In this document: positions 1 to 7,613 of the stretch, piece after piece | Layout of the letters: every line of letters begins with the position of its first letter | Numbering within the stretch: position 1 is the first letter of the stretch | Made by a program: the position numbers and the translations under genes | Source: DAOUEO01 sp963763495 | GTDB taxonomy: Bacteria; Chloroflexota; Dehalococcoidia; DSTF01; JALHUB01 | Assembly: GCA_963763495.1 (NCBI GenBank) | Contig: CAVXOY010000019.1 | Location: forward strand, 62,001 to 126,000 | Length of the DNA stretch: 64,000 nt | Direction of reading: 5' to 3' | The notes under the pieces: generated by a model | What the model was told of the DNA's origin: nothing | Databases searched by the model: none | The model's input: the letters and a program-made list of their open reading frames with translations, nothing else

Positions 1-394
1 CGTCTATTCCTTTTCCGTGGCGAACCACCTTTGCCCTGGCGTTCACTACATCGGTGACGCCGGTCATCAACTCCTCGAGGCGGCGGGCGATGGCGTCGGT
101 GGAGAGGAAGGCTGTGCCTGATTCTACCCCCTTGACCGCCACCACCGGCGCGGCGGGGGAGGCGATCTCAAGAAGGAGGACGATCAGCGTGAGAAGGATA
201 AGGATCGTCCCTCCCAGGGTGATGACAAGCTGGGACGTGGTGTTGTTGTGGGCATCGACGTACTGGACGAGATCGCCCATGCGCTCGATGCTCTCGTTGG
301 GGAGCGCCCAGGCCAGCACGATGACGGCCACCACGAGCGAGATGAGTATCAGGGAACCAAGGACGCTGAACAGGCGATTGGCTGCGTTCATCAT
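1..394 (-). CDS. AmaP-like alkaline shock response membrane anchor protein (partial, 3' end outside window)
   Basis: The gene runs off the left edge of the window; 131 codons are visible. It starts at an ATG pair (MMNAANRLF) preceded by AGGAGG at 398-403. Two strong hydrophobic segments are seen, about residues 9-29 and 54-75. They are separated by a short polar stretch and followed by a beta-rich domain (GVESGTAFLSTDAIARRLEE) that resembles Asp23 proteins. Two N-terminal membrane helices followed by an Asp23-like region is the layout of AmaP, the membrane anchor of Asp23 in Gram-positive cell-envelope stress. The role here is inferred from that layout. The ribosome binding site overlaps the stop codon of mtaB, so the two are probably co-transcribed. 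Confidence 0.7.
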   Translation of the reverse strand, partial: MMNAANRLFSVLGSLILISLVVAVIVLAWALPNESIERMGDLVQYVDAHNNTTSQLVITLGGTILILLTLIVLLLEIASPAAPVVAVKGVESGTAFLSTDAIARRLEELMTGVTDVVNARAKVVRHGKGID

Positions 395-401
395 TGTCCT
401 C

Positions 402-1712
402 CTAGCTCACGATCTCTCCCCAGAACCCGCCGTCGCGCCGCTCGATCAGTCTAGCCGGCAACAGCAGGTTGTCCAAGGGCTCGACGCTCGCCGCAAAGAC
501 GCGGACGTAGTTGTCGGTGAGGCCCTCCCATACCGGGGCTGTCCCGTTCTTCCCCTGCCGGCTCCGTTCCCAGAGGACAGGCATCACGCTACCCTCAAGG
601 CGCTGCAGGAAGCGGTCGCTGAGCCGCTGCGCCAGCTCCAACATCCGCTGGACGCGCGCCCGCTTGATCGCCTCCGGCACTTGATCGGGCAGCCTCGCAG
701 CTAGAGTACCGGGCCGGCGGGAGTAAGGGAAGACGTGAAGGGCGGCGAACTCCATCTCCCGGCAAAAACCGTACGTCTCCTCGAACTGCGCGTCCGTCTC
801 GCCGGGGAAGCCGACAAGCACGTCGGTGGTGATAGCGGCGTCCGGCAACGCCTCTCTTATCGCCGCGACGGCCCGACGGAACTCATCGGTGGTGTAGCGA
901 CGGCGCATGCGGGCAAGGACATCGTCGCTGCCGCTCTGGAGGGCGATGTGGAAGTGGCGGCAGAGGCGAGGGTCCTGCCACAGCCGGAGCAGATCGGGGG
1001 TGATGTCGGCGGGCTGGAGCGACGAGAGGCGCAGCCGGGGCAAAGAGGTCTTCTGCAGCAGGCAATCGACAAGACCCACCAGCCCAACCTCTCCCTCTAT
1101 GTCGTGGCCGTAGACGCCCAGTTGCGTGCCCGTCAGCACAACCTCCTGATAGCCCTCAGCCTCCCGCTCCTGCACAGCGCTCAATACGTCGGCCCTGGCG
1201 ACGCTGCGCTCGCGGCCGCGGGTCTGGGGCACGATGCAGAAGGCGCAGACATCGTTGCAGCCCTCCTGTATCTTCACGAAGGAGCGGGTGCGCAGACGGG
1301 ACGGCGCGGCAGAGCTAGGGATAGCGTCAAGGGAATCGGGGTGTCCAAGGCCGTTGCTCAGCAGCCTTGCCGCCAGCGCCGTCTTATCGTCGTTGCCCAA
1401 GACGAGGTCGGCGCCGAGGCCGCGCAACAGGGCGGCATCGCTCTCGGCATAGCAGCCGGTGACGGCTATGCGCGCAGCGGGAGAGAGGCGGCGGGCGAGA
1501 CGCACGAGGTGACGGGACTTGCGGCCGGCGATGTGGGTGACGGCGCAGGTGTTGATGATGAAGGCATCGGCAGGGGCGGCTGTGTCGATCACCTCGCAGC
1601 CGGCGGCCGCCAGGTCGCGGGCAATCGCCTCCGATTCCGCCTGGTTCAGCTTGCAGCCGAGGGTCAGGAGGGCAACGCGACGAATGGGGCCGGGTGACGG
1701 GATTTCACTCAC
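402..1712 (-). CDS. mtaB: tRNA (N6-threonylcarbamoyladenosine(37)-C2)-methylthiotransferase MtaB
   Basis: A 436-residue radical-SAM methylthiotransferase that converts t6A37 to ms2t6A37 in tRNAs reading ANN codons. The N-terminal UPF0004 domain has cysteines at about residues 20, 56 and 87 (TLGCKLNQ, INTCAVT, VTGCYAE) for the auxiliary 4Fe-4S cluster. The radical-SAM CxxxCxxC motif is at residues 152-159 (EGCNDVCAFCIVPQTRG). The conserved VVLTGTQLGVYG strand follows, and a C-terminal TRAM-like region ends the protein. The LGCKLNQ start and the length fit MtaB rather than MiaB or RimO. The stop codon touches the ribosome binding site of the AmaP-like gene downstream. Confidence 0.93.
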   Translation of the reverse strand: MSEIPSPGPIRRVALLTLGCKLNQAESEAIARDLAAAGCEVIDTAAPADAFIINTCAVTHIAGRKSRHLVRLARRLSPAARIAVTGCYAESDAALLRGLGADLVLGNDDKTALAARLLSNGLGHPDSLDAIPSSAAPSRLRTRSFVKIQEGCNDVCAFCIVPQTRGRERSVARADVLSAVQEREAEGYQEVVLTGTQLGVYGHDIEGEVGLVGLVDCLLQKTSLPRLRLSSLQPADITPDLLRLWQDPRLCRHFHIALQSGSDDVLARMRRRYTTDEFRRAVAAIREALPDAAITTDVLVGFPGETDAQFEETYGFCREMEFAALHVFPYSRRPGTLAARLPDQVPEAIKRARVQRMLELAQRLSDRFLQRLEGSVMPVLWERSRQGKNGTAPVWEGLTDNYVRVFAASVEPLDNLLLPARLIERRDGGFWGEIVS

Positions 1713-1812
1713 TGCGCCTGCCGGACGCCGCTAGATGCGGCCGTCCCATCGATCATACCTTATCGAAGGGGTGTGTCAACGCAGCGACAGGCGCGGCAGG
1801 AGCGGGAGGACT

Positions 1813-1914
1813 CTAGCCGCAGCGGGTGAACCCACAGATGGGGCAGCAAACGCAGCCCTCGCCGTGAACGAGGGGCCCTCCGCAATCGGGGCAGCGGTGA
1901 TTGGAGTACGCCAT
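1813..1914 (-). CDS. 33-residue zinc-ribbon peptide resembling the C-terminal tail of class II ribonucleotide reductase
   Basis: A very short ORF with ATG at 1914 and TAG at 1813. Six cysteines lie in two knuckles: CPDCGG near the start, then GEGCVCCPICGFTRCG to the end. The spacing and the GEGC / CPxCGF-x-RC pattern match, from memory of the family, the C-terminal redox tail of adenosylcobalamin-dependent ribonucleotide reductase (NrdJ). In those enzymes the tail is fused to a long catalytic protein, but none is encoded here. The upstream stretch GGGGGTGA can serve as ribosome binding site, and a good promoter with LexA-like boxes lies 45-75 bases upstream. It is therefore likely an independent gene and not a broken fragment. 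It could instead be an unrelated small zinc ribbon. Confidence 0.66.
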   Translation of the reverse strand: MAYSNHRCPDCGGPLVHGEGCVCCPICGFTRCG

Positions 1915-1935
1915 ATCTCTTCACCCCCTGTATTA

Positions 1936-1988
1936 GTACATTCGTTCTTGTATGGCTCATAGTAACAGAACGTCTGTTCTTTTGTCAA
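1936..1988 (-). promoter_or_regulatory. Sigma-70 promoter overlapped by LexA (SOS)-like boxes
   Basis: Read on the minus strand, TTGACA lies at 1988-1983 and TACTAT at 1964-1959 (18-base spacer). Inside the spacer, 1968-1979 is an exact GAAC-N4-GTTC box (GAACAGACGTTC), within a 14-base sequence with 5-base palindromic arms (1967-1980). This matches the Bacillus/actinobacterial LexA consensus. A second box with one mismatch (GAACGAATGTAC) lies at 1936-1947, just downstream of the -10. The positions would block RNA polymerase, so repression by LexA and induction by DNA damage of the zinc-ribbon peptide is a reasonable inference. LexA itself is not in this window. Confidence 0.6.
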
Positions 1989-2066
1989 GGGGTTAGTGCG
2001 CTGATTCTTGCCGCTAGGGGTTCTGGAAGCTATCATTGCCACGCCGAATGAGGGAGTACTGAGCAG

Positions 2067-3212
2067 ATGCGAATCCTCGTGAGTCCCCAGGAGTTCAAGG
2101 GCAGCCTCACCGCCGAGGAGGCCGCCGAGGCTATCGCCGCCGGTCTGCGCCGCGCCCTGCCCGAGGCAGAGATAGACGTTGTGCCGATGGCCGACGGGGG
2201 CCCGGGCATCGTGCAGGCGATACTGTCGGCGACGGCGGGACATGAGGAGACGGCGCAGGTGCAAGACGCGCTGGGGCGTCCGGTCGCGGCTGTCTGGGGA
2301 CTGCTGGACGAAGGGCCGGCGGCGGTGATCGAGATGGCCGCCGCGTCGGGCCTGATCCTCCTCAGCAGCGAGGAGCGCGACCCCCGCCGGACGAGCACCT
2401 ACGGGACGGGGCAGCTCATCAGGGCGGCGCTCGATGCCGGCTGCCGGCGGCTCGTCGTCGGCGTGGGCGGCAGCGCCACCAACGATGGCGGCGCCGGCAT
2501 GGCCCAGGCGCTGGGGGCGCGGCTGCTCGACGAGGCGGGAAGAGACCTCCCACCGGGAGGAGCGGCGCTGCGCCGGCTCGACCGCATCGACATATCCGGC
2601 CTTGACCCGCGAATCGCCGAGAGCCGGGTGATGGTCGCCTCCGACGTCACGAATCCTCTCTGCGGGCCGCTGGGCGCCTCGATGGTCTACGGGCCTCAGA
2701 AAGGGGCGACGCCGGAGATGGTCGAGGAGCTGGACGCGGCTCTCGCTCACTACGCGCAGGTGATCCGGCGGGACCTGGGGGTGGACGTGCTCTCGCTCCC
2801 CGGCGGGGGCGCGGCCGGCGGTCTCACGGCGGGGCTGGCCGCTTTTCTGAAGGCGGAGGTCCGTCCCGGCGCGGAACTGGTGGCGCAGACCATCGGTCTG
2901 AGGGAGCGGATGCTGAGGGCGGACGTCGTATTCACGGGGGAAGGCCGCCTCGACGCCCAGACGCCGTTCGGCAAGACGGTGATCACGGTGGCGCGGCTGG
3001 CGAAGGAGCGCCGTCTGCCGGTGATCGCTCTGGCCGGCAGCATCGACGAGAGCTACGAGACGCTGCGAAGAGAAGGGATCGACGCGGCGCTGGCGATCAC
3101 GCCCGGCCCGATGCCGCTGGCGGAGGCGCAGGAGAACGCGGCGCGGCTGCTGGCGGACGCCGCTGAGCAAGCGGCGCGGCTATTCCTTATCGGCCGGTCT
3201 CTGAGAGGCTGA
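2067..3212 (+). CDS. garK: Glycerate 2-kinase (GK type 1 family)
   Basis: A 381-residue enzyme of the GarK/GlxK family that phosphorylates D-glycerate to phosphoglycerate with ATP, feeding photorespiratory or serine/glyoxylate carbon into glycolysis. The start MRILVSPQEFKGSLTAEEAA is the family signature (normally D-x-FKGSL). VPMADGG, the glycine-rich GVGGSATNDGGAGMAQALG and the late FTGEGRLDAQTPFGKT motif are all in place, so the protein looks complete. It is a single gene facing away from the zinc-ribbon gene and converging on the membrane protein downstream, whose stop codon is immediately adjacent. Whether the product is 2- or 3-phosphoglycerate cannot be told from sequence alone. Confidence 0.93.
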   Translation: MRILVSPQEFKGSLTAEEAAEAIAAGLRRALPEAEIDVVPMADGGPGIVQAILSATAGHEETAQVQDALGRPVAAVWGLLDEGPAAVIEMAAASGLILLSSEERDPRRTSTYGTGQLIRAALDAGCRRLVVGVGGSATNDGGAGMAQALGARLLDEAGRDLPPGGAALRRLDRIDISGLDPRIAESRVMVASDVTNPLCGPLGASMVYGPQKGATPEMVEELDAALAHYAQVIRRDLGVDVLSLPGGGAAGGLTAGLAAFLKAEVRPGAELVAQTIGLRERMLRADVVFTGEGRLDAQTPFGKTVITVARLAKERRLPVIALAGSIDESYETLRREGIDAALAITPGPMPLAEAQENAARLLADAAEQAARLFLIGRSLRG

Positions 3213-3641
3213 TCAGGGTTCGGGGCCGGCATCGACGGCCGGCTCCTCCATCTCCCAACCTCGCGGGTAGTTCACCAACACCAGCACGAGGAAGACTATC
3301 GCCACGGCAAGGGGCACGATAACGCTGCCCACGCCGAAGTCGTCGGCCGCCAGGTGGAAGACGGCCGCACAGATCGCGACCAACTGCTCGATAGCCGCCA
3401 GCCAGAGGACGGCGCGATGGCGGAGGGGATCGCGGATGGCATACAGATAGACGACGGCAGGGACGATGAGAGCGCCGCTGAAGGCCCGGGCGGCCAGGAA
3501 GCCCTCCATGTCACCTTTCACCCGGAAAGCGAAGCTGTCGGTGTACAACTGGACGAGGAACCCCAGGATATCCCAGACTGCCATCAAGAGAAGAATGAGA
3601 CGCAACCGTTTGCCAAGGCTCAGCCTTTGTTCGCGCTCCAA
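3213..3641 (-). CDS. Conserved four-helix membrane protein of unknown function
   Basis: A 142-residue protein with four predicted membrane helices, at about residues 13-32, 47-67, 78-97 and 103-122. The N-terminus is basic and the C-terminus short and acidic. No catalytic motif is recognisable. It converges with glycerate kinase and has no obvious partner. The fold looks like a small DoxX- or DUF-type four-helix bundle, but I cannot assign a family. Confidence 0.72.
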   Translation of the reverse strand: MEREQRLSLGKRLRLILLLMAVWDILGFLVQLYTDSFAFRVKGDMEGFLAARAFSGALIVPAVVYLYAIRDPLRHRAVLWLAAIEQLVAICAAVFHLAADDFGVGSVIVPLAVAIVFLVLVLVNYPRGWEMEEPAVDAGPEP

Positions 3642-3714
3642 TTCCCTCTCCTCTCTGACTCCAGCGCGACCGGCGCTGTACTAGATGGAGGTCATTCTAC
3701 CACGAGGGGCAACC

Positions 3715-4083
3715 TCAGCCGATTCCCAGGTCCTCGACCGCCTGCTCAGACATCCCGAAGAAGTGGGCTATCTCATGGAGCACGGTCTTCCGCACCTCTT
3801 CGAGGAGTTCCGCCTCGTCGGGAAAGTCAGCTTCCAGGGGTTCTCGGAAGATGGTGATCTTGTCGGGAGGCACCAGACCGTAGTTGCCGCCGCGTTCGGT
3901 GAGGGGCACGCCGTCGTAGAGACCGTAGAGCCGGTCATCGCGGCGGGCGCCGGCGAAACGGCGGTCGGCGGGAGTGGGCCGGCGTTTGATGACGACGTCA
4001 ACGTTGGAGAGATGGTCGCGGAAGGGCTCTGGTATCTCCTCCAACGCCCGAAGCACCAGGCGGGCAAACCGTCGAGATGTCAC
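3715..4083 (-). CDS. Minimal metallopeptidase (zincin) family protein
   Basis: A 122-residue protein with a zinc-protease motif near the C-terminus, HEIAHFFGMSE at residues 103-113. The two histidines and the distal glutamate would bind zinc and the first glutamate would act in catalysis. The N-terminal half carries the family stretch around residues 50-82 (RLYGLYDGVPLTERG and ITIFREPLE). The size and motif fit the short metallopeptidase family formerly called DUF1025, which occurs widely in actinobacteria and Chloroflexota. The substrate is not known. Confidence 0.88.
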   Translation of the reverse strand: MTSRRFARLVLRALEEIPEPFRDHLSNVDVVIKRRPTPADRRFAGARRDDRLYGLYDGVPLTERGGNYGLVPPDKITIFREPLEADFPDEAELLEEVRKTVLHEIAHFFGMSEQAVEDLGIG

Positions 4084-4153
4084 CGGTCATTCCCTCGTGG
4101 AGTAAACACGAGCGCGCGGCGATTTCGGGAGAGGCAAGAAAGCCGGAGCGGTC

Positions 4154-4612
4154 TCAGGACCGCCGCTGCTGACCGGGGCTGCAGCACTCCCACAGCGCCT
4201 GGTAGCCCCTGCCTAGGATGGCGCTCTTGACCTCCTGCTCTTCTTGCGCCAAGAGCTCGCCAAACACCCCTTCACACTGCTGGGCGGCGCCGGGAAAGCC
4301 GGAGTCGATGACCCGCTTGGCAATGGCCTGCCAGACGCCGTAGGTGGCCAAGCTATTGATGTGTTTGGGCCACCATATGGCGCAGATCTTTTCCGGGAGA
4401 CGGAAGCGAGGGCGGATCTCCTTCAGACTGCGGAAGCGTTCCTCAGGGGACTTGACGGCGGACACCAGCTTGAGGAGAGGGCCATCCACGGCGCTGAAGC
4501 GAGTGTCGATGAGAAGGCCCTGGCCGATCACCACGAAGCGAAAGGTGAGGACTTCCGCCGACTCTACGGTCCGCAGTATCTCACCGACGTCCAGGTCATA
4601 ATTGTTATCCAT
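4154..4612 (-). CDS. Hypothetical protein
   Basis: An unrecognised soluble protein of about 152 residues if translated from the ATG at 4612 (MDNNYDLDVGEIL). The open frame continues upstream to 4708, but that extension is arginine-rich and not protein-like. The region around residues 15-70 reads like an alpha/beta fold (RFVVIGQGLLIDTRF, a possible beta hairpin). A basic segment with WWPKH follows, then a helical C-terminus with a Cys pair near the end. No family, signal peptide or membrane helix is recognised. It lies downstream of no clear operon partner. Confidence 0.6.
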   Translation of the reverse strand: MDNNYDLDVGEILRTVESAEVLTFRFVVIGQGLLIDTRFSAVDGPLLKLVSAVKSPEERFRSLKEIRPRFRLPEKICAIWWPKHINSLATYGVWQAIAKRVIDSGFPGAAQQCEGVFGELLAQEEQEVKSAILGRGYQALWECCSPGQQRRS

Positions 4613-4960
4613 AAGCCCCCAAGGGGTCGCCCAACCAATGTCAGGCGCTATTCGGGCAGGCCGAAGAGGCCAACGGGGACTGCTGCGCCTCTGTAACAAT
4701 TCTAACATCAGGGTATTTGGCGCTCAAGGCAGCATCCCGTACCGGCGATCTCAACCCTTGCCCTCCCCGGAAATGCGGGGACTTGGTGGCACTTCCGGCT
4801 CCTACGGTGAGGGAGAATCGCCGCCCGGGCGCGACCTTCCCGGGGGTCCGGAGGAGGCGCGAACGGCGGTTGACACCAAGGTGTCTAATGGCTAAAGATG
4901 ACGAGAAACCCCAGGGAGGGCCGGTTGTTCTGGCCTCTTTCAAGGAACGAAGGTGCCCCG
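4613..4960. other. Gene-free stretch, GC-rich with several inverted repeats
   Basis: About 350 bases without a convincing gene. Inverted repeats include CCCCG/CGGGG around 4766-4781, CCCGGG/CCCGGG near 4816-4836 and a wider CCGCC/GGCGG pair enclosing the latter. Short ORFs on both strands have no sequence support. The stretch looks like it could fold as RNA, but I could not match it to signal recognition particle RNA, RNase P, 6S or a known riboswitch. The right part holds the promoter of the next gene. Confidence 0.35.
4870..4899 (+). promoter_or_regulatory. Sigma-70-type promoter for the lipoprotein gene
   Basis: TTGACA at 4870-4875 and TAAAGA(T) from 4893 are separated by 17 bases. The distance to the GTG start at 4961 leaves a leader of roughly 55 bases. 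Confidence 0.5.
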
Positions 4961-6111
4961 GTGCAGTGGAGATTGAGCAGGCCGGCAGCGGCAGTCGCCT
5001 TGGCTGTACCCCTCCTGCTCGCGATCATTCTCGCGGCCTGTGGCGGAGGACCAGGATGAAGGATCGTCCTCCACCTCTTCGCCCGTACCACGGGACGTTC
5101 AGAAAGGCGTTCCCCGGCCGTTCAAGCTGGGGTTGAGCTCTCTCCCGGCAGAGCCCACGGGGGCAAGCTACGAGAAGGCCTTTGCCCTCGCCGGCCAGGT
5201 GGGAGAACTGATCTTGATCCAGCGGGCGCCACCCTGGCAGGAGTTCGCCGGCGGCGGGACGCTCTCCAAGAACACTGAAGACACAACAACGGAGGAGAAG
5301 CGGCTGGCGGAGGAGAACAGGCTGGCGATCTTCTTTGCGATCGACCCTACGGACCCCGCCGACCGCAGCCGCCTCCAGGGCCTGCCGCAGGAGCTGGAGG
5401 GCAAGAACTTCGGCGATCAGGAGGTACGGGATGCCTTCATCGCCTACGTCAAGTACGTGGCGCTGAACTACGAGCCCCAGCTTCTGGCGCTGGGTACCGA
5501 GATAAACATGTACTGGGAGCAGCAGCCGGAGGACTTCGAGAACTTCCTGAGCCTCTATTTCGAGGCCTACGACGTGGTGAAGGGCATCTCACCGGATATC
5601 CTGGTCTTCCCCACCTTCCAGCTCGAAGCGATGCAGGACCTCCTCTCCCCAGACGGCGACCCCTGTCGAAGAGTGGTCTTTGTTGCAGAGGTTCGAACCC
5701 AAGCTGGACGTGGTGGCGCTGAGCACCTATCCCAGCTTCGTCTACGATAGCATCACCGACATGCCGACCGACTACATCAGCCGCGTCAAGCATTACACAG
5801 ACAGGCCGATAGCTATCGCCAGCGCCGGCTATTCCTCCGGCTCCGGCCGCGACGGGCTGAACGAGGGCACAGAGATGGAACAGATGGGCTTCGTCCGGTT
5901 CCTCTTGCAGGAGGCGGACCGCCTGGATATGCCGTTCGTAATCTGGGGGGAGGCATGTGACCCCGCCGTCCCCGCTGACCCACCCTTCGACCTGTACGCC
6001 CACACCGGGCTGTGCCGCTCCGATGGGAGCTTCAAGTCGGCATGGCAGATCTGGGCGGGCCAGGCGTCACGGCCGCTAGCGGCTCGAGCCCGCCGGCCAG
6101 TAGCCCCCTAG
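4961..6111 (+). CDS. Glycoside-hydrolase-like lipoprotein (two frame breaks)
   Basis: A probable 382-residue secreted lipoprotein. GTG at 4961 opens a signal peptide with a long hydrophobic core and a clear lipobox, LAACGGG, so the mature protein should be lipidated on the outer face of the membrane. The frame then breaks near 5054 and again near 5670. Removing one base at each point restores one frame ending at 6111. The body (LGTEINMYWEQQPEDFENF, DVVALSTYPSF, PIAIASAGYSS and FVIWGEACDP) resembles the TIM-barrel of family 53/39-type glycosidases: a glutamate after a beta strand, a Tyr-Pro strand, then a late glutamate. The substrate is unknown. The frame breaks are probably sequencing errors. 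Confidence 0.66.
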
Positions 6112-7274
6112 CCGTAGACGAGGTCGCGCTCGATCAGCGCCCGCGAGACGATGACGCGATGGATCTGGCTCGTCCCCTCGACGATCATGAGCTGCCGGGC
6201 ATCGCGGTAGTGGCGCTCCAGAGGGTGGTCACGCATGTAGCCCTGGGCCCCTAGGACCTGCAGAGCGTCCGATGACACCCTCACCGCCATCTCCGTGGCG
6301 AAGGCCTTGGCAATCGACAGCATGTGGGCGTCTCCGCGCTGGAACCGTCCCTGGTCGACGAGCCACGCCGCCTGATAGGTCAGCAGACGCGCTGCCTCCA
6401 CCTGGATCGCCATGTCGGCGAAGAGGAACTGGATGGCCTGGAGATTGACGATCGGCCCGCCGAAAGCTTCTCGCTGACGGGCGAAGTCGAGGGCATAGGT
6501 GAGAGCGCCCTCCGCCAGGCCGACGCCGCGGGCGGCCACGATGGGCCGGATGCTGTTCAGCGTACCCATGACCGTGCGAAATCCCTGGTCTTCCTTCCCG
6601 CCCAAGAGGTTCGACGCGGACACCCGGCAGTCCTGAAAGGCGAGCAAGGCGGTGGCGACGCCGCGAACCCCCATCTTCTGATCGAGGCGGGCGACGGAGA
6701 AGCCGGGAGAATCGGCCGGGACGACGAAGCCGGAGATACCGCGCGAGCCGGCAGCGGGGTTGGTCTTGGCGAATATGGAGACGTAGCCGGCGACAGCGCC
6801 GCCGGAGATGAAGGCCTTCTCGCCGTTTATCACGTACTCGTCGCCGTCGCGGACGGCGCGGGCCTTGATGTTGGCGGCGTCGGAGCCGGCATCAGGCTCG
6901 GTGAGGCCGAATGCCGCCTTAGTCTCACCCCGCGCCACGGGAGGGAGGAATCGCTGCTTCTGCTCCTCCGTCCCACCGAGGACGATGGGCTGAGTAGGAA
7001 GAGCGGAGAGGAGAAGCATGAGCCCAGAGGAGCAGCAGTATTTCGCTACTTCTTCAACCGCCAGCGCGAGGGCGAGAAAGCCGGCGCCGCTTCCGCCGTA
7101 CTCGGCGGGAATGGTGAGACCGAACAACCCGGCGTCTCGAAAGACCTGGAATATGTCGTGGGGATACTCCTCTTTCTCGTCGATCTCGGCGGCCCGGGGG
7201 GCGACGCGCTCGCGGGCGATGCGCCGGGCGGTGTCACGGATCAGCTTGTGCTCTTCGGAAAGCTGGAATTCCAT
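6108..7274 (-). CDS. Acyl-CoA dehydrogenase
   Basis: A 388-residue FAD enzyme that oxidises acyl-CoA to trans-2-enoyl-CoA and passes electrons to electron-transfer flavoprotein. The N-terminal helical domain begins MEFQLSEEHKLIRDTARRIA. The central beta domain carries the FAD/substrate motif FGLTEPDAGSD and the strand GEKAFISGG. The C-terminal domain has the QVLGAQGYMRDHPLERHYRDAR signature, and the catalytic glutamate lies in IVEGTSQIHR. The features fit short- or branched-chain enzymes of the butyryl-CoA type, but the exact chain length cannot be read. It is transcribed alone, divergently from the riboswitch-controlled cluster. It overlaps the end of the lipoprotein gene by four bases in convergent orientation. 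Confidence 0.92.
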   Translation of the reverse strand: MEFQLSEEHKLIRDTARRIARERVAPRAAEIDEKEEYPHDIFQVFRDAGLFGLTIPAEYGGSGAGFLALALAVEEVAKYCCSSGLMLLLSALPTQPIVLGGTEEQKQRFLPPVARGETKAAFGLTEPDAGSDAANIKARAVRDGDEYVINGEKAFISGGAVAGYVSIFAKTNPAAGSRGISGFVVPADSPGFSVARLDQKMGVRGVATALLAFQDCRVSASNLLGGKEDQGFRTVMGTLNSIRPIVAARGVGLAEGALTYALDFARQREAFGGPIVNLQAIQFLFADMAIQVEAARLLTYQAAWLVDQGRFQRGDAHMLSIAKAFATEMAVRVSSDALQVLGAQGYMRDHPLERHYRDARQLMIVEGTSQIHRVIVSRALIERDLVYG

Positions 7275-7360
7275 GGGGACAACTCCTCCCTCAGGGGAAT
7301 AGGGCCGCGTTTCAACATCAGAGAGACCTGCACGGCGGGTAGCGACAGAGCCGGCCCAAC

Positions 7361-7390
7361 TTGACGCTCAGCCGTTTCCACTTCTAAAAT
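7361..7390 (+). promoter_or_regulatory. Promoter of the SAM-riboswitch cluster
   Basis: TTGACG at 7361-7366 and TAAAAT at 7385-7390 with an 18-base spacer. The expected transcription start, near 7397, lies about 20 bases before the riboswitch. Confidence 0.65.
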
Positions 7391-7416
7391 AGACCTACAA
7401 CCGCATACGGTAAACG

Positions 7417-7544
7417 CTCTTATCAAGAGTGGTGGAGGGCACGGCCCGACGAAGCCCGGCAACCAGTCTGGGGAGCCCAAACACAAGCGTTTCTCCTCCG
7501 ATATGGTGCCAAGTCCGACCCTCGTAACGAGGGAAAGATGAGAG
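7417..7544 (+). promoter_or_regulatory. SAM-I (S-box) riboswitch
   Basis: The S-box consensus is present in order. The P1 strand CTCTTATC (7417-7424) is followed by AAGAG-GGTGGAGGG, then the kink-turn and J1/2 region with GCCCGGCAACC, GGTGCCAAGTCC in P3/P4, and the closing GAAAGATGAGAG. The 3' P1 strand GATGAGAG (7537-7544) pairs with the 5' strand through one G-U. This class binds S-adenosylmethionine and usually represses sulfur-amino-acid genes. The mtnA gene and the methyl-cycle genes lie directly downstream. Confidence 0.95.
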
Positions 7545-7556
7545 TTGGTTTCGCAT

Positions 7557-7583
7557 AACTTCTCACACCACGAGGAGTTTTTT
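7557..7583 (+). terminator. Riboswitch-controlled intrinsic terminator
   Basis: AACTTCTC (7557-7564) pairs with GAGGAGTT (7572-7579) around a 7-base loop, followed by a T run. The 3' strand of the riboswitch P1 (GAGAGTT) can pair alternatively with AACTTCTC, which would form an antiterminator when SAM is scarce. This is transcription attenuation of the usual S-box kind. Confidence 0.8.
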
Positions 7584-7613
7584 GTTGCCTCCCATCAGAA
7601 GGAACGGAACGGT

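Noticed and set aside
1776..3170. A 464-codon frame on the minus strand covering glycerate kinase and the zinc-ribbon region
   Set aside because: It is arginine-rich and out of frame with the small zinc-ribbon ORF; glycerate kinase is clearly the real gene on the plus strand.
4888..5136. A possible small plus-strand ORF starting MAKDDEKPQGG
   Set aside because: It runs through the lipoprotein signal peptide in another frame. The lipobox frame is much better supported, though the short N-terminal part could be translated.
5685..5700. A tRNA T-loop-like string GGTTCGAACCC
   Set aside because: It is inside the lipoprotein gene, there is no acceptor, D or anticodon stem around it, and the frame on both sides codes for a sensible protein.
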